NCBI GenBank assembly: GCA_905221605.1
Contig: CAJNDS010002390.1
Location: 1,063,794-1,127,793, forward strand
Length of the DNA stretch: 64,000 bases
Origin: Symbiodinium natans
Lineage: Eukaryota > Sar > Dinophyceae > Suessiales > Symbiodiniaceae
Direction of reading: 5' to 3'
A model generated the notes under the pieces. The model had not been told where the DNA came from. It worked only from the letters and a program-made list of their open reading frames with translations, and made no database searches. The position numbers and the translations under genes were made by a program. Shown one piece after another: positions 12,501 through 24,500 of the stretch (its first letter is position 1; every line of letters starts with the position of its first letter).

Positions 12501-15500
12501 CGACTAGGGCCTTAGTTTAGGGTTTCGGCGGTTTCGGGTTTGGGCTTCGGTTTCGGTTCCAAGTGTCTGCCCTAAGACAGTTGCATGCCTTGTGGTCTGC
12601 AGCTTGTGGTTTTGGGTTTTTGGGGTTTGGGGTTTGGGGTTTAGGGTTTAGGGTTTAGGGTTTAGGGTTTAGGGTTTAGGGTTTAGGGTTTAGGGTTTAG
12701 GGTTAGGGTTTAGGGTTTAGGGTTTAGGGTTCAGGGTTCAGGGTTCAGGGTTCCGGGTTCAGGGTTCGGGGTTCAGGGTTCGGGGTTCAGGGTTCGGGGT
12801 TCGGGGTTCGGGGTTCGGGGTTCGGGGTTCGGGGTTCGGGGTTCGGGGTTGCGGTGCCCGGCGCGAGAAGTCAAGGTGTATGACTACTATGGCACGTTCT
12901 CCAGGTCGATGCTCACGCGCCCTGTCCGCAAGGAATATCCTGAAGCCCTTGGAAGCCCAGAGGTGCCCGTTACCTTATTTTTTTGGTTATGGGTTCCCTT
13001 ATAAAATAGCCAACCCCAAAAAAGGGTGCCCTTATCATAGTATAGTTACTGGTCTACCAAGCCCTAACCCTTGTAGGCCCTGGGCCCCAAAAACGCCTAA
13101 ACTCAAACTGCTTTCAGTCTTCAAACCTGCTAAGCTCAGCACCTAACCCGCAAGAACAGAGCACTGGCAAAGCCCTAAACCCTAAACCCTAAGCACTAAA
13201 CCCTAAAACCTAAACCCTAAACCCTAAACACAGAAAAACACAGAGCACTTGCATGCCCTCCTGAATCCAGAAGCATTCTGGAGCTCTCGAGTGAAGTGCA
13301 TCTACAAGGGCAACCGAAGCTTGAGAATCCCTTTTAAGGGATTAGGGTTCACACGGGTAGGTTTGAACATATTTTGTGTTTTCATTGTTTCTTACCCTGA
13401 ATCCCCTACATAACCCTCATAAGGCCATAGTTGAACTTTAAAAAAGGCCCCCAGTTCTACCCCAGCTTAGGGTTTAGAAGCCCCAGCTGCCATGCTCTCA
13501 CATGCTGCATGTCCTACTTAGGCTGCAAATTGAATATCTTCAACTTAGGCGCTGGGTAAGTAAGCTTAAGCCTGTGTAGGGGCACTATACATCCCTCACA
13601 AGCGCAAGTTTAGGGTTTAGGGTTTAGGTTTTAGGGTTCCTCTTTTCCCTTGAGAACTCAGTCAGCAAGTCAATCCTAAACAATTTGGAACGCGAAGGAG
13701 AGTGAGCGGTGGTGCCGGCATGTAGCCTTACCGGTACCTCAACCCTATACCTTAGACCCTAAACCCAAAGCATTTGGGGCTCTTCAAAAACATCAGGACC
13801 TTAACTAGGTCTCGAATTTAGGGTGCAGGGCTTGTTCTAAGGTAGGGCAGGTCTGTATAGAGAGGCCTTAATCCAGAACAACCCATCCATGATGACCAGC
13901 ACGCACTCATCTCTTACAAGGTTTAGGGTTAAGGGTTTAGGGTTTAGGGTTTAGGGTTTAGGGTTTAGGGTTTTAGGGTGGCTGCAATCCCCCCTCAGCC
14001 ACTAAACCCAAAACCCCCTCAGCACCAAAACCCTTACGGGGTGCACCTCTTGCACCATCTGGGTTTCGGGCTGAGGGTTGAGGGTGGAGCGTTTAGGGTT
14101 TAGAGGCCCAAGCCTGAAGCCCTAAACCCTAAACCCTATACGGGGGCAACCGAAAGGGAACAGGGAAAGAAACCAACCCTCAACAGTCGCCTATATGGAT
14201 TTCCCAGATCGAACGAGAAACAAGAACACCCAGCCCTAAGGGGACAGGATAAGGGAGAAGGGACGGGACTACTCCAACCCGTTAAACCCAACCCCAAGCG
14301 TACGTACTTTTTCAACAAAAGCTGACGGCTCTTGGCCATCTTGAGCCATAAAGGATTTCCGGGTACGTTGACCCTTTCAACTCCCAATACTAACTCCTTT
14401 CTACAATACCAGTTGCAGCTCCGCACTCCCCCTGTCCTAGGATTTCCTAGGACACATTGGAGGTGCAGATCTTTGGCCAAAAACTGCTATTAGGGCAGCA
14501 GCCAGCTGCTTGAAATGCACAATATGGTTTTACGTCATCCAGGACGAAATTATAGCACATTGGCTAAACCCACTAACCACAGAGAATCTTTTTTCCACCA
14601 TGATCCTCTTTTCATTGAAGACTCTTCGGCCTTCTTCACCACAAACCGTGGTCTTCGCTACGCGAAAAGCTACTGACTTCTACTATCAGGGATTTCCATA
14701 CCCTTAATAGCCACCACATTTTCAGCGCATTGGCCGATCCAGCGCACCCGTCTCCAGAAAGAGAAAAACCATCCCTTCATCCATACCATCCAGTCACTTC
14801 TTTTTCCGATGGTTTGCAATACTGAGGTGAAGTTGCAGCAGACTATACTCTAGGTCCGAAACTGTAAGAACAGGATCCTGCACGCACCTTTGAATTGAGG
14901 ATACCAATCCTTCTCTCTTTGCGTCCTCAATCGCTTGGCAAGATTGACCCAGCTCTGCATTCACAGTGGTAGACGCTTGCGCATCCACATCAGATGGACG
15001 ATCCTTTTCCTCAGGACCTTTCACCACTACCACCTCTTCCTTTTTGGGGCTCTGACTTTTCTCCTTCTTCTTCGTCTTTCCACCGACGTTTGACTTTGTG
15101 CGCATTTTCGAGGCTTTTTCCCCTGCAGAAACCACCACATTGGATGATGATCCACCCTTCTCAATGTTCGCCGGCATCTTCTTCGGCTTTGGAACCAGGA
15201 GAGTGTAAGGATCTTCGATAGCTGCAGTTTTCCTCTTCTTTTTGACTTTTTTTACCTCCTCCTCAACGGCAACCTCCGTCTCCGAAGTCTCAACCACCTC
15301 CTTTTCGGCAGGAATATCCTTGCTCGACTCCCTTTCTAGGGACCTCTTTTTTCCGCTTTTGGGATCTTTCTCTTCTCCCACGTTGGCACGCTCGAACCAT
15401 ATCCTCAGGTCATTGACCCATTCTTCCACCTCCGCGAGCGAAACCTCATACGACTTCACTACTTCGTGAAGTTCCAGCACGGACAGCATACCAGTGGTCC

Positions 15501-18500
15501 ACGAAACCCATTCTCTATCCATCTGGTCAGCGTCTCCATTGAACTTCAGGAGTTTGAACAGTGGGTCCGCCTCTGCTCGAGCCAAATCTGACTTGCCATT
15601 GGACAGAAATGAAATCGCCTCCATCAACAGTTCCGCCATTTTGGTATCATCATCATAAACCATGAAATCCTCCTCACCATCATCGAACTGTTCAGGAGAG
15701 ATCTCCTTTTCTCCACCTTTTGCACCAGAACTTCTCCTTGGACCATCCCTTGGGGGCGTCCTTGGAGACCTTGGCCTCTGTTCTTCCAGCGGATCACCAT
15801 GCTCAAAGACACACCTGTCACCATAACGACACTTCCCAGACTGAGCAAACTGGATGCACCTCACACCAGTTGCATCATGCGAGAACGCACACTCCTTTCC
15901 AGCGAAGCAGGGTCTCCCCGCCACATAGTATTTGCACCAATACGAATGCAGCACCACATCATCTTCTGAATGGATGAATTTGCAGTCTTCACCAAATTTG
16001 CAGCGATCTTTTCCCCTGCTGAACCAATAGCAAAAGCCTTTCTTCCTCTTCTCCAAGCGCTCCGCCTCGTACCGGTCCATAGGGCGATTCTGCTCTACAT
16101 GAACATTGCCATGTACCTGAGAACTGCTCCCTTCACCCAAGGTGCTATCAGTATTTGATGCTTGGAGTACAGCTGGAAAACCTGGCCTTGGTCCTACCAC
16201 CTTCATGATTGGTTTTCCGCCAGCTCCTGAGCCACGCTGAGACGATCCAAAAACATTGAACATTTTCATGAAGGCCTTCCTAGTGCCGATCTTCTGCACC
16301 CTTTTGATTGGACGTTTCATTGCTCCAACCTTGCATCCAGATACGTTCAAACGACACAACCTCCTATACCCAGCTCTATATCCCTTCTTCCAAAGAGCCA
16401 TAAGAATTCTAGAGGCAGTAACATTCTCCACCTCTACCTTTTCCAACGGTCCCTCACTTCCCGGAACAAACCCATCCAACCCATCCATATCTGAAGACCT
16501 TTCCATCTTTTTTGACACCACTTCGTCGAGGTAGTCTTCAGAGATCCAGGGTAAGTTCCTCTTAGAGGAAGGATTGTCACCATTGTTTGGTCCTTCCCCT
16601 TTGTGCTGTCAAAGATCTTACCAGTAGTGCGGTCCTGCGTAGAGAAATTGGAAGCAACGCGAGAGTACCCTGACCACAAGAAAATCCTTGTGCCAGCCAG
16701 TCTTGACGACCCACTGGATGTCTCCTCTTCCGGAGAAACTTCTGGCGCTTTGCCATCCCTTCCAGTGTCACCAATTGTCTCACCTCCAGCATCTTCAATG
16801 GGAATAAGGGATTCATTGTTCCCTTGATCAAGTACCGCATCCTCCGGTCCAAGAACTTCCAGCACCGCTGTCGAAGGATCCACTTCTTCATCAGCATCGT
16901 CGTCCATCCTTTTCCAGAGAACCTCCAATTGATCAGCGCATGTCGCCGCCTGAAGGAACTCCATCAACTGGGCCCTCCCGCGCTGCCAGAGAAATTCCGA
17001 AATCACCACTGACCCTTGGCCTCCTAGGGTAAGGAACGGAGCAACCAATTTGGCTACCCTTGCCATAAGTTCGACGTGAACTTCCATGCCTGGACTGCGG
17101 CTCCAATCGTAGGCAATTGCCTCCATAGCAGTTCCAAACTTATCAGTATTTCTGAATTCCCCTTCCAGACCAGGAGATAGCAATGCACCCATCACCGAAA
17201 GAGGATAATTTCCCACCACCGGCAAGCACGGATTGTCATGGAACGAATGATGCAAATCACCATAGTGTCCTTGATCTCTCCTTTGAAAAAGGAGTGCTCC
17301 AGTCCCTAGCTGGGCATTCAATTCATCCACTTGAACCATTTCAGCACATATCCTCTGTGCCGCAGCCGCTATTGCCGGCCAGATGGTACGATCGGTCAAA
17401 CCACGACGCATAACCCAATCAGTTGTTGGCGACTGAATCAGCGTGCCACCATCGCACCATCACCCATTGACTGATCAGCATCGTCCTCCAGTGCCAGGTT
17501 CACATCCTGTTCGCTTGCACCCTCGGATGACATGCTAATAACCAAATTTCGATCCATCTTATTGGACCCCTTCTGACAGTCCCTTTGCCCCACAGGCAAC
17601 TTGCCAACAGCAACCTTCCAATAAATCCGAGTCAGAAGACCTTTAACCAGCAATTGCTGAGGATCCTTCCTCACCGGACGAACATCCAATGTCTTCGCAC
17701 CACCACCACGGAGTTCATTGCTCCCGCCTTCTCCTTCGTTTTGGTCAGTCTCCTCGCCAGAAATTTGCACTGCTCCTTCCAGCGCCGTCTCCTGTCCAGC
17801 CACTTCTTGCCCAGGAAGAACTTGAGCGCTTTCAGATACATTCACCTGTCCAGCAACACCTTGCCCAGGTAAAACCTCATCCGTGGAGCCCGCCGCCAGC
17901 GAACCAACTATAACTGAGCCATCCCTTGCTCTTTTTTGAGACTGTTCAGTTCGACGAGAAGGTTGTGGTAGCGAAAAAACTTGTGAAGTCACTTCTTGGC
18001 GGGTCTCCCCCCGCGACGCTTTGTCGCGTTCTTCGCCAAGGTGAACCGATTTTTTCTGCCCGTCATTGGGGCTTGAAGAACCACCCATCGGAACATTGCC
18101 ACGAATCGCAGTTCTCTGTGAATCCCTTTCTCGCAAAAGACCTCCCTCATGCGTTGCGCGGCATTGGTCTCCGCCTCGCTTGAATCGCTTGAGGAAGCGG
18201 CATAAGAGACCAAAGCCTCCGCCTGATCATCATCATCCACCACATCTGCCCACGCTCTGCTGAACCGATACGACAACCCACCACGAGGCTTCAGTTCCAG
18301 TGGTTTTGGCTTTTCCACCACTTCCGCCGGTTGCACTCGTCGTTGTGAGCGAGAGCGTGGCACCTGTCGCACCTGTTTTTAATCCAGCAAGGGCCTTCCC
18401 CTTTTTACAGGGTTTGATCTTGACCGATACTTTTTTGTTGGCGGGTTCACCGGCGGCATTCCAACTCCCACCAACTGCAGCTTCTGTACGCACAGCGGAG

Positions 18501-21500
18501 ACCTCTGCGCACGCGTCCAAGCGTCACGGTACCTGACCTTATCAAAAAGCTCCCGATAGGAGCCTCTCCGCATTGTTTTTGCACCGGAGCCTTCAGCTTC
18601 ACGCACCTGAGTGAGGGTTCGCACCGCCTCTCTTCCAGTTTCCTTGCTCCCAGAAGATTGTTGTACCCGTACAGATGCATCGGAAGGAACTGCTTTTTCC
18701 GGTCCCCCCGGACGATATCGGACACCACCCACCAATTGCAGAATTTTGCATGCTGTCACTTTGTTGATCCCTTTGTCAACCAAATCTTCCACAAAGATGA
18801 ACTCTTGCAAGTCCGACACGTTGGTCACACCAAGTGTAATCATCACCTCACTTACATGAGGGGTATACACCCAAAGGTGTTCGTTGCGAGCCATCCAATT
18901 TTCAATTGGCTCCTCTGGATTTTGAAGCCGAGTACCAGTGGACTCAGCCACCGAATTCTTTTGTTCATCACCTTCTGCTTCATCCAGAATACCCTTTTCA
19001 CCTTCTTTTTGTGACACATTGGTCATTTGCAGTGCTTTTGGTGCTGAGGATGATGAAGATTCAGCTCCCCCACTCGCAGACTCGCAGGTGGCTGAAAAGT
19101 GCTCCTGTCCGAAATCTCCCATCCTCTCTCTTTCTCAAACCGGACCTGATTGGCCACATGTACCAAGTGTTTCAGGTGCGCCAGCCGCTCATCTGACATC
19201 TCGTCGTGGGAAAATCTGCAGGAATTTAACCCCTTCCGGCAATGTCCTCTGAGGTAATAATCGAAACAGCAATGGTGGAACCCCGCGTCCCTTAGTGCCT
19301 TCCTGGAAGCATTGTCCCAAGATTTGCCGGGCTCCCAAGTCCCTTCCAATGCTATGTCATCGTTGTGAAGATACCTGCATGTAGTCCCATATTTACAACC
19401 ACCTTGATTGTAATACAGACACAGACGACCTTTTGGCTCACCCGACGTAGGTTCACCCTTTGATGCACCTTTACCAAAATTGTACTTGGCCCGGAAGGCT
19501 AAATCCTCCCGCTCCTGCTGTGCCTCATCCACTGTGCCTTCCTCTGTGGGAGGGTCACCAATGTTCCCATCCTCATCTCCAGCTTTTTGGCTGTTCTTTG
19601 GCTCAGTTGGTCCTCCTCCTGGCCAACCTTCACCATAACGACGATGCTCATAGGAACACTCATCTCCATTGCGACACCTTCCCTGATTGAAAAACTTGCA
19701 CAGTTTACTGTACCCTGGCGACACAGTTTTTGGAGTCAGGTGAGCTTTCTTGTACTGATCGGGATCCATGTAGGCTTCCATTGGCTTGTTCTCCCTTTTA
19801 CTCATGGATTCCACTGCACCATCAAGCTCCTGCAAAAATCGCTTGGTGTCCAGCCAAAGCGCGTTCCAAAGCTCATCTTCGCCTTGACTCAGCACCGTTG
19901 CCACCGCTTCACCCACAACTGGTCGAGTAAATCTCCTTTTCCTGCATGCCAGTTCGAAAAGCGCGTTGTGGAACTGTTTTCGGGAAAAGGTGGTTATCTT
20001 TCCCAAGCCTGTGCTTTCCGTACCATCAGGCTTCCAACCATCACTTTGCAAGATGCCATACGCGCGCCGAGCTTCCGCATTGAGGAATGCATGATCTGCA
20101 ACACACTCCTGTAGCTCTTCCATTGGGCGACCCAACAGCATCCCAGTGATTTTGCCCACATAGGCCTTATCAGCGTTTCCATCCTCAAGAAGAGCTTTAT
20201 AGATCTTTTCTCCATAAAGTTGCCTTTCCTCTCGTTCTTCTGAGGATAACTCCTGATCAGCAACCCTTTCATCGGATTGCTCTTCCTCCCGTTTCCAGTC
20301 CCATTGACTGTTGGAATCTTGGTACCATTGACCAGCATACCATGAATCTGTCCACCACGTACTCCAGCCGCTGGGTTTCCATTTACGCAGCGTCGAAGAA
20401 GAGTCCTCCTCGTCCTCTTCCAAAACCAGAAAGGTGTCCAAGATTATGGTACCATCATCTTCCACTCGCTTCACTGTTCCATTGACAGTATCACCAAATT
20501 TGAACTGATGTGCGTTGTTCCCTTCTGCAGGAACCAGTACATTCACATCACCATGGTCCAAAAAAGCTCCATACCCATTGATGCAGCGCACTAGACCCAT
20601 GATCTCATCTCCCTCTTGATAGCAATGTTCCCCAGGTGATTCCAAGGCTCCCGCTCGGGGCGCTTTCTTTGCATGCTCTTCAGAAACCATCTCTGTATCA
20701 TCGGCTCCTGGCACATCCTTTGTTTCCACCTTTGGGTCACACTGCTCGTCCTGCTCCTGCACGAGTCCCACAAGATCATCCATCTTGTGCTCCAGGGGCT
20801 CAGGACCTTCCTTTTTTCCAGCCAATGGCCTTGCCTCATCTGCTGCAGTTCGCTCGGTGTCGACTTCCGGCGAGCTTCCAGACGGCAATACTTCTCCCTT
20901 CATGGGAGTGGACCCATCATTGGAGTCTTTTGTCTCGCCTTCTGCAGCAGGCAAATTTTCTTCCACTGCAGGGCTATTGAATTGCTCATCCACGGCAGGT
21001 ACATTTTCTTCCACCGCAGGCTCCTTTGGTTCCATGGTTTCCAAAGGAGAATTGCCACCATCATTGACCACAGCTGCCTCATCGGCTCCGGTGTAGCCCT
21101 TGCCATTTCGTTCCTCGCAGCTAACTTCAGGTTGTACCAGTGCGTCCGCCTGTGAACCTCCGTCATCAGCTGCTGCGGAGACCTGCGCCCCAATGTTGCA
21201 GTCGCCCGCGGAACGTGACACCATATGCACCTCAACCCGTGCCTCTTTCGCACTCCAGGTACTATCTGGCGCATTGACCCGCGCATCATTGGCGCTCCAG
21301 GCCTCATCTTTCAGATCTTCCGTGTCTCCAGCTATTCCAGAAGCTTCTTTTTCCCCTTGAATGGCAAGACTCTTGGCACCAAACGAAGAGACCTCCTCAG
21401 TCGTAACGCACAACTTTTTCCCTCCGTCTTCCGAATCTCCAGGACCACCTTCCTGAACGACAGGTACCACATCCACCACTCTCTCTTCTGCAGCCGACAC

Positions 21501-24500
21501 AGTTCCGATCTCCACATTGGGCATTTTTTCTTCTGGACCCACCGATTTCACCGCTGCCACACCCTCAGAAAGCGCCTCCATTTCTTCCCGGTCCAGATGT
21601 TGAGCTTCAGCGTCCCTGATAGTAGAGGAAAAATCTTTTTCACCTACACTATTTACACTACCCTGGAATGCCCTCGTAGACTCAGGCGTCGGAGTAGAGG
21701 ATGAAGAACCCAGTGCAGCCTCCATTTCCAGCTCATTGCCCGAAGGAGACCCAACCACCTCGTCACTCTTCATCTTTTCACCTACAACCGGCAACGTCCA
21801 CTTGCTTTCCTGCGTATCCAGACAGTAGTAATATTGTCTCCCATCTTCATGGAAGTGCCATTCCCACGTTGTCCCATCGCACGCTTTGATCAGATGCTCA
21901 TCTTCCCGAAAACCATCCCTTTCAGAGACTTGACGCATCTCATCCTCTTCTTCTGACAACTGGCGCAACCTTTCAGCCTCCATCTGTAAGATCTCCTCCT
22001 CCCCCATGGCGTATTCAGCAGTTGGTGCAGCTTCAAAGCTGTCCGCGCCCTTCTGTTCGTAACCGCTTCCACCACCCTGGGAACTCGCCGAGGGATCCCC
22101 TTTAATCTTGTTCAGAGGCCTCCTGGCAGCTTGCAGCACTTCTCCAATCAGATTGGTCTGAGACCCTTGGTCTACCATTCGGCCCGAAGTCGAAGTCGAC
22201 GGCTGATACCCATGTTTTTGCAACACGCGTAAAACAGTCACCTCCATTTCACGGTCTATACCACCAGTCGCGTCCCAGTTCCTTTTTTCACCAGGCTTTG
22301 GCGATACAGAAACAGCACGTCCTTCAGCTTCAGCATTGCTAACCATATCCACATTGGGATTCGTACCCACATTGGGGTCTTGTGCAACCAAGGCTTCTTC
22401 CAGATGTTCTTCAGCGCCAGGAATCACCTCTTCCAGCACCGCTCTTTCACCCAGAGACTGAGCTGCACCATTTCCAGCTCCACCATTCTGTCCACCATCC
22501 GAGGAAGGCTGGAGCCATCGCTTGGGAGAAGGCATTGCTTCTTGATCCCAAAAACCTTAATTGGGCTCATAACCTACGGGGGCAACCGAAAGGGAACAGG
22601 GAAAGAAACCAACCCTCAACAGTCGCCTATATGGATTTCCCAGATCGAACCAGAAACAAGAACACCCAGCCCTAAGGGGACAGGATAAGGGAGAAGGGAC
22701 GGGACTACTCCAACCCGTTAAACCCAACCCCAAGCGTACGTACTTTTTCAACAAAAGCTGACGGCTCTTGGCCATCTTGAGCCATAAAGGATTTCCGGGT
22801 ACGTTGACCCTTTCAACTCCCAATACTAGCTCCTTTCTACAATACCAGTTGCAGCTCCGCACCCTAAACCCTAAACCCTAAACCCTAAACCCTAAACCCT
22901 AAACCCTAAACCCTAAACCCTAAAACAAGCCAAGGATGTTTGAGATCACGCTGGCGAATTTCATTCCGGCCCAGACCTCGGTCTCAGAATCAGCTCAATG
23001 AGCCTCCTTTTGACTTTCCTTGGGATATTCCCTAAGAATACGTCCCTTGTCGGGGGGGGTTCTTACTTTAAGGGCGCTGTATTATAATAAAGAGGACCCC
23101 AACAAAGGCCCGAACTTAGGAAAACCCTAAACCCTAAACCCTAACCCTAAACCCTAAACCCTAACCCTAAACCCTAAACCCTAAACCCTAAACCCTAAAC
23201 CCTAAACCCTAAACCCTAAACCCTAAACCCTAAACCCTAAACCCTAAACCCTAAACCCTAAACCCTAAACCCCCTAAACCCTAAACCCTAAACCCTAAAC
23301 CCTAAACCCTAAACCCTAAACCCTAAACCCTACACCCTACACCCTAAACCCTAAACCCTAAACCCTAAACCCTAAACCCTAAACCCTAAACCCTAAACCC
23401 TAAACCCTAAACCCTAAACCCTAAACCCTAAACCCTAACCCTAAACCCTAAACCCTAAACCCTAAACCCTAAGCCCTAAACCCTAAACCCTAAACCCTAA
23501 CTACACCTCCTTTTGGCTATGCGTTGCCGCGCCCTCCACGAGCTTCGGAGAGCCCTAGGATTCGCAGTTTTTGTTTTTCGGCCCTGAACGTGTCGTTGCC
23601 CCTTACATGGAAGCCCATGCTGTATCCATGCCCGAATTCAGGTTTTCAGCGTATGGAACTTGGTAACCTTGATTCGCATACTTAAGGGGCAAGTACCCTG
23701 AACCTCCAAGTGAACAAGACCTGGCAGAACTGCGTCACCTTGGCACGTACCTTGGCGCGTGCAGCTATCGTTTCTGCAGGAAGGTGGCGACCGCGCGCTC
23801 CTAGTGAAGCTTCGCAAGAGTGACAATCTGGCCAAAGCCCTTCGCTGCATTTGTGCTTGCAAGGAATAAGTCGGTGGTGGCATGAGGTGGCATGGTTTGC
23901 TCACATGCACGTTTGGCAGGCCGTGGAACTGCTACACAATCATCGTGTGGGGGGACGCACGGCAAGAAGCGCTCGAAGAAAGCCAGTCCTGTCTCAAACT
24001 TGAAACCCTACACCCTACACCCTCAACCCTAAACCCTAAACCCTAAACCCTAAACCCTAAACCCTAAACCCTAAACCCCAGGTTTCGGGTTTAACCGAAC
24101 TATGCATGTCTGCGGTCTTCAGGGACGGGCTTCAGAGCATGTGGGGTTTAGCCTTGAATACCCCCTTAAGGTTAAGCAAAAGTTCGTAAACTCTGGAGCT
24201 CAAGCCCGGTGACGTGCCGCTGGTCGCTAAGCGGAAAAGCATGGGCTGGAACGTTCGCAGGGTGTGATTCGTTAAGCGCGCTTCGCTGTTCAAATCTGCT
24301 TGCGGTAACTAGTTTTTCTTGTCATGGTTACAAGACCGCGTTCTCTTCATGGTTACCACCCACCCTCCTAGAGGGTGTAGGGTTTAGGGTTTAGGACTTA
24401 GGGTAGTAGGGAGAAAAGAACTCGCAAGCCCTATGAAGGACTCCAGTCGTCCCCTAGATTCTTTCGTGCGATTCGTTGTCGTTAGTTGCATGCATTGCTT

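Larger units (their letters stand above)
14139..22861 (-). mobile_element. LTR retrotransposon, 8.7 kb, without recognisable pol genes
   Basis: Two 287-bp direct repeats (two mismatches) flank 8.15 kb. On the - strand the order is: LTR starting TG and ending TA, primer-binding site, ORF1 to ORF5 covering about 95% of the interior, polypurine tract, LTR. A 5-bp CCCTA target duplication lies inside CCCTAAA repeat. The primer site matches the anticodon arm of initiator tRNA-Met, as known for copia and Ty5. I find no protease D-T/S-G, no integrase zinc or DDE pattern and no reverse transcriptase Y-x-D-D block in any ORF, so it is probably mobilised in trans. The near-identical LTRs and the intact long ORFs suggest recent movement. 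It lies antisense in an intron of the channel gene. Confidence 0.85.

Noticed and set aside
13241-13701. Exon-like pieces left of the LTR element (for example around HALLNPEAFW, and one ending at GTAAGT)
   Set aside because: The pore exons at 12876 and 22935 join perfectly without them. They might be alternative exons, but the sequence gives no support.
14136-14480. ORFs of 114 and 101 codons at 14136-14480 and 22557-22862, nearly identical
   Set aside because: They are readings through the two LTR copies. The repeat itself explains the similarity; a separate gene is not needed.
18379-19122. Reverse transcriptase, integrase or protease in ORF2-ORF4 of the LTR element
   Set aside because: Looked for Y/F-x-D-D, H-H-C-C, D-D-E spacing and D-T/S-G; none in a fitting context.
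22561-22574. A tRNA-Met gene suggested by GGGCTCATAACC
   Set aside because: Only the anticodon arm matches; no acceptor, D or T arms follow. Its place at the LTR border makes it a primer-binding site.
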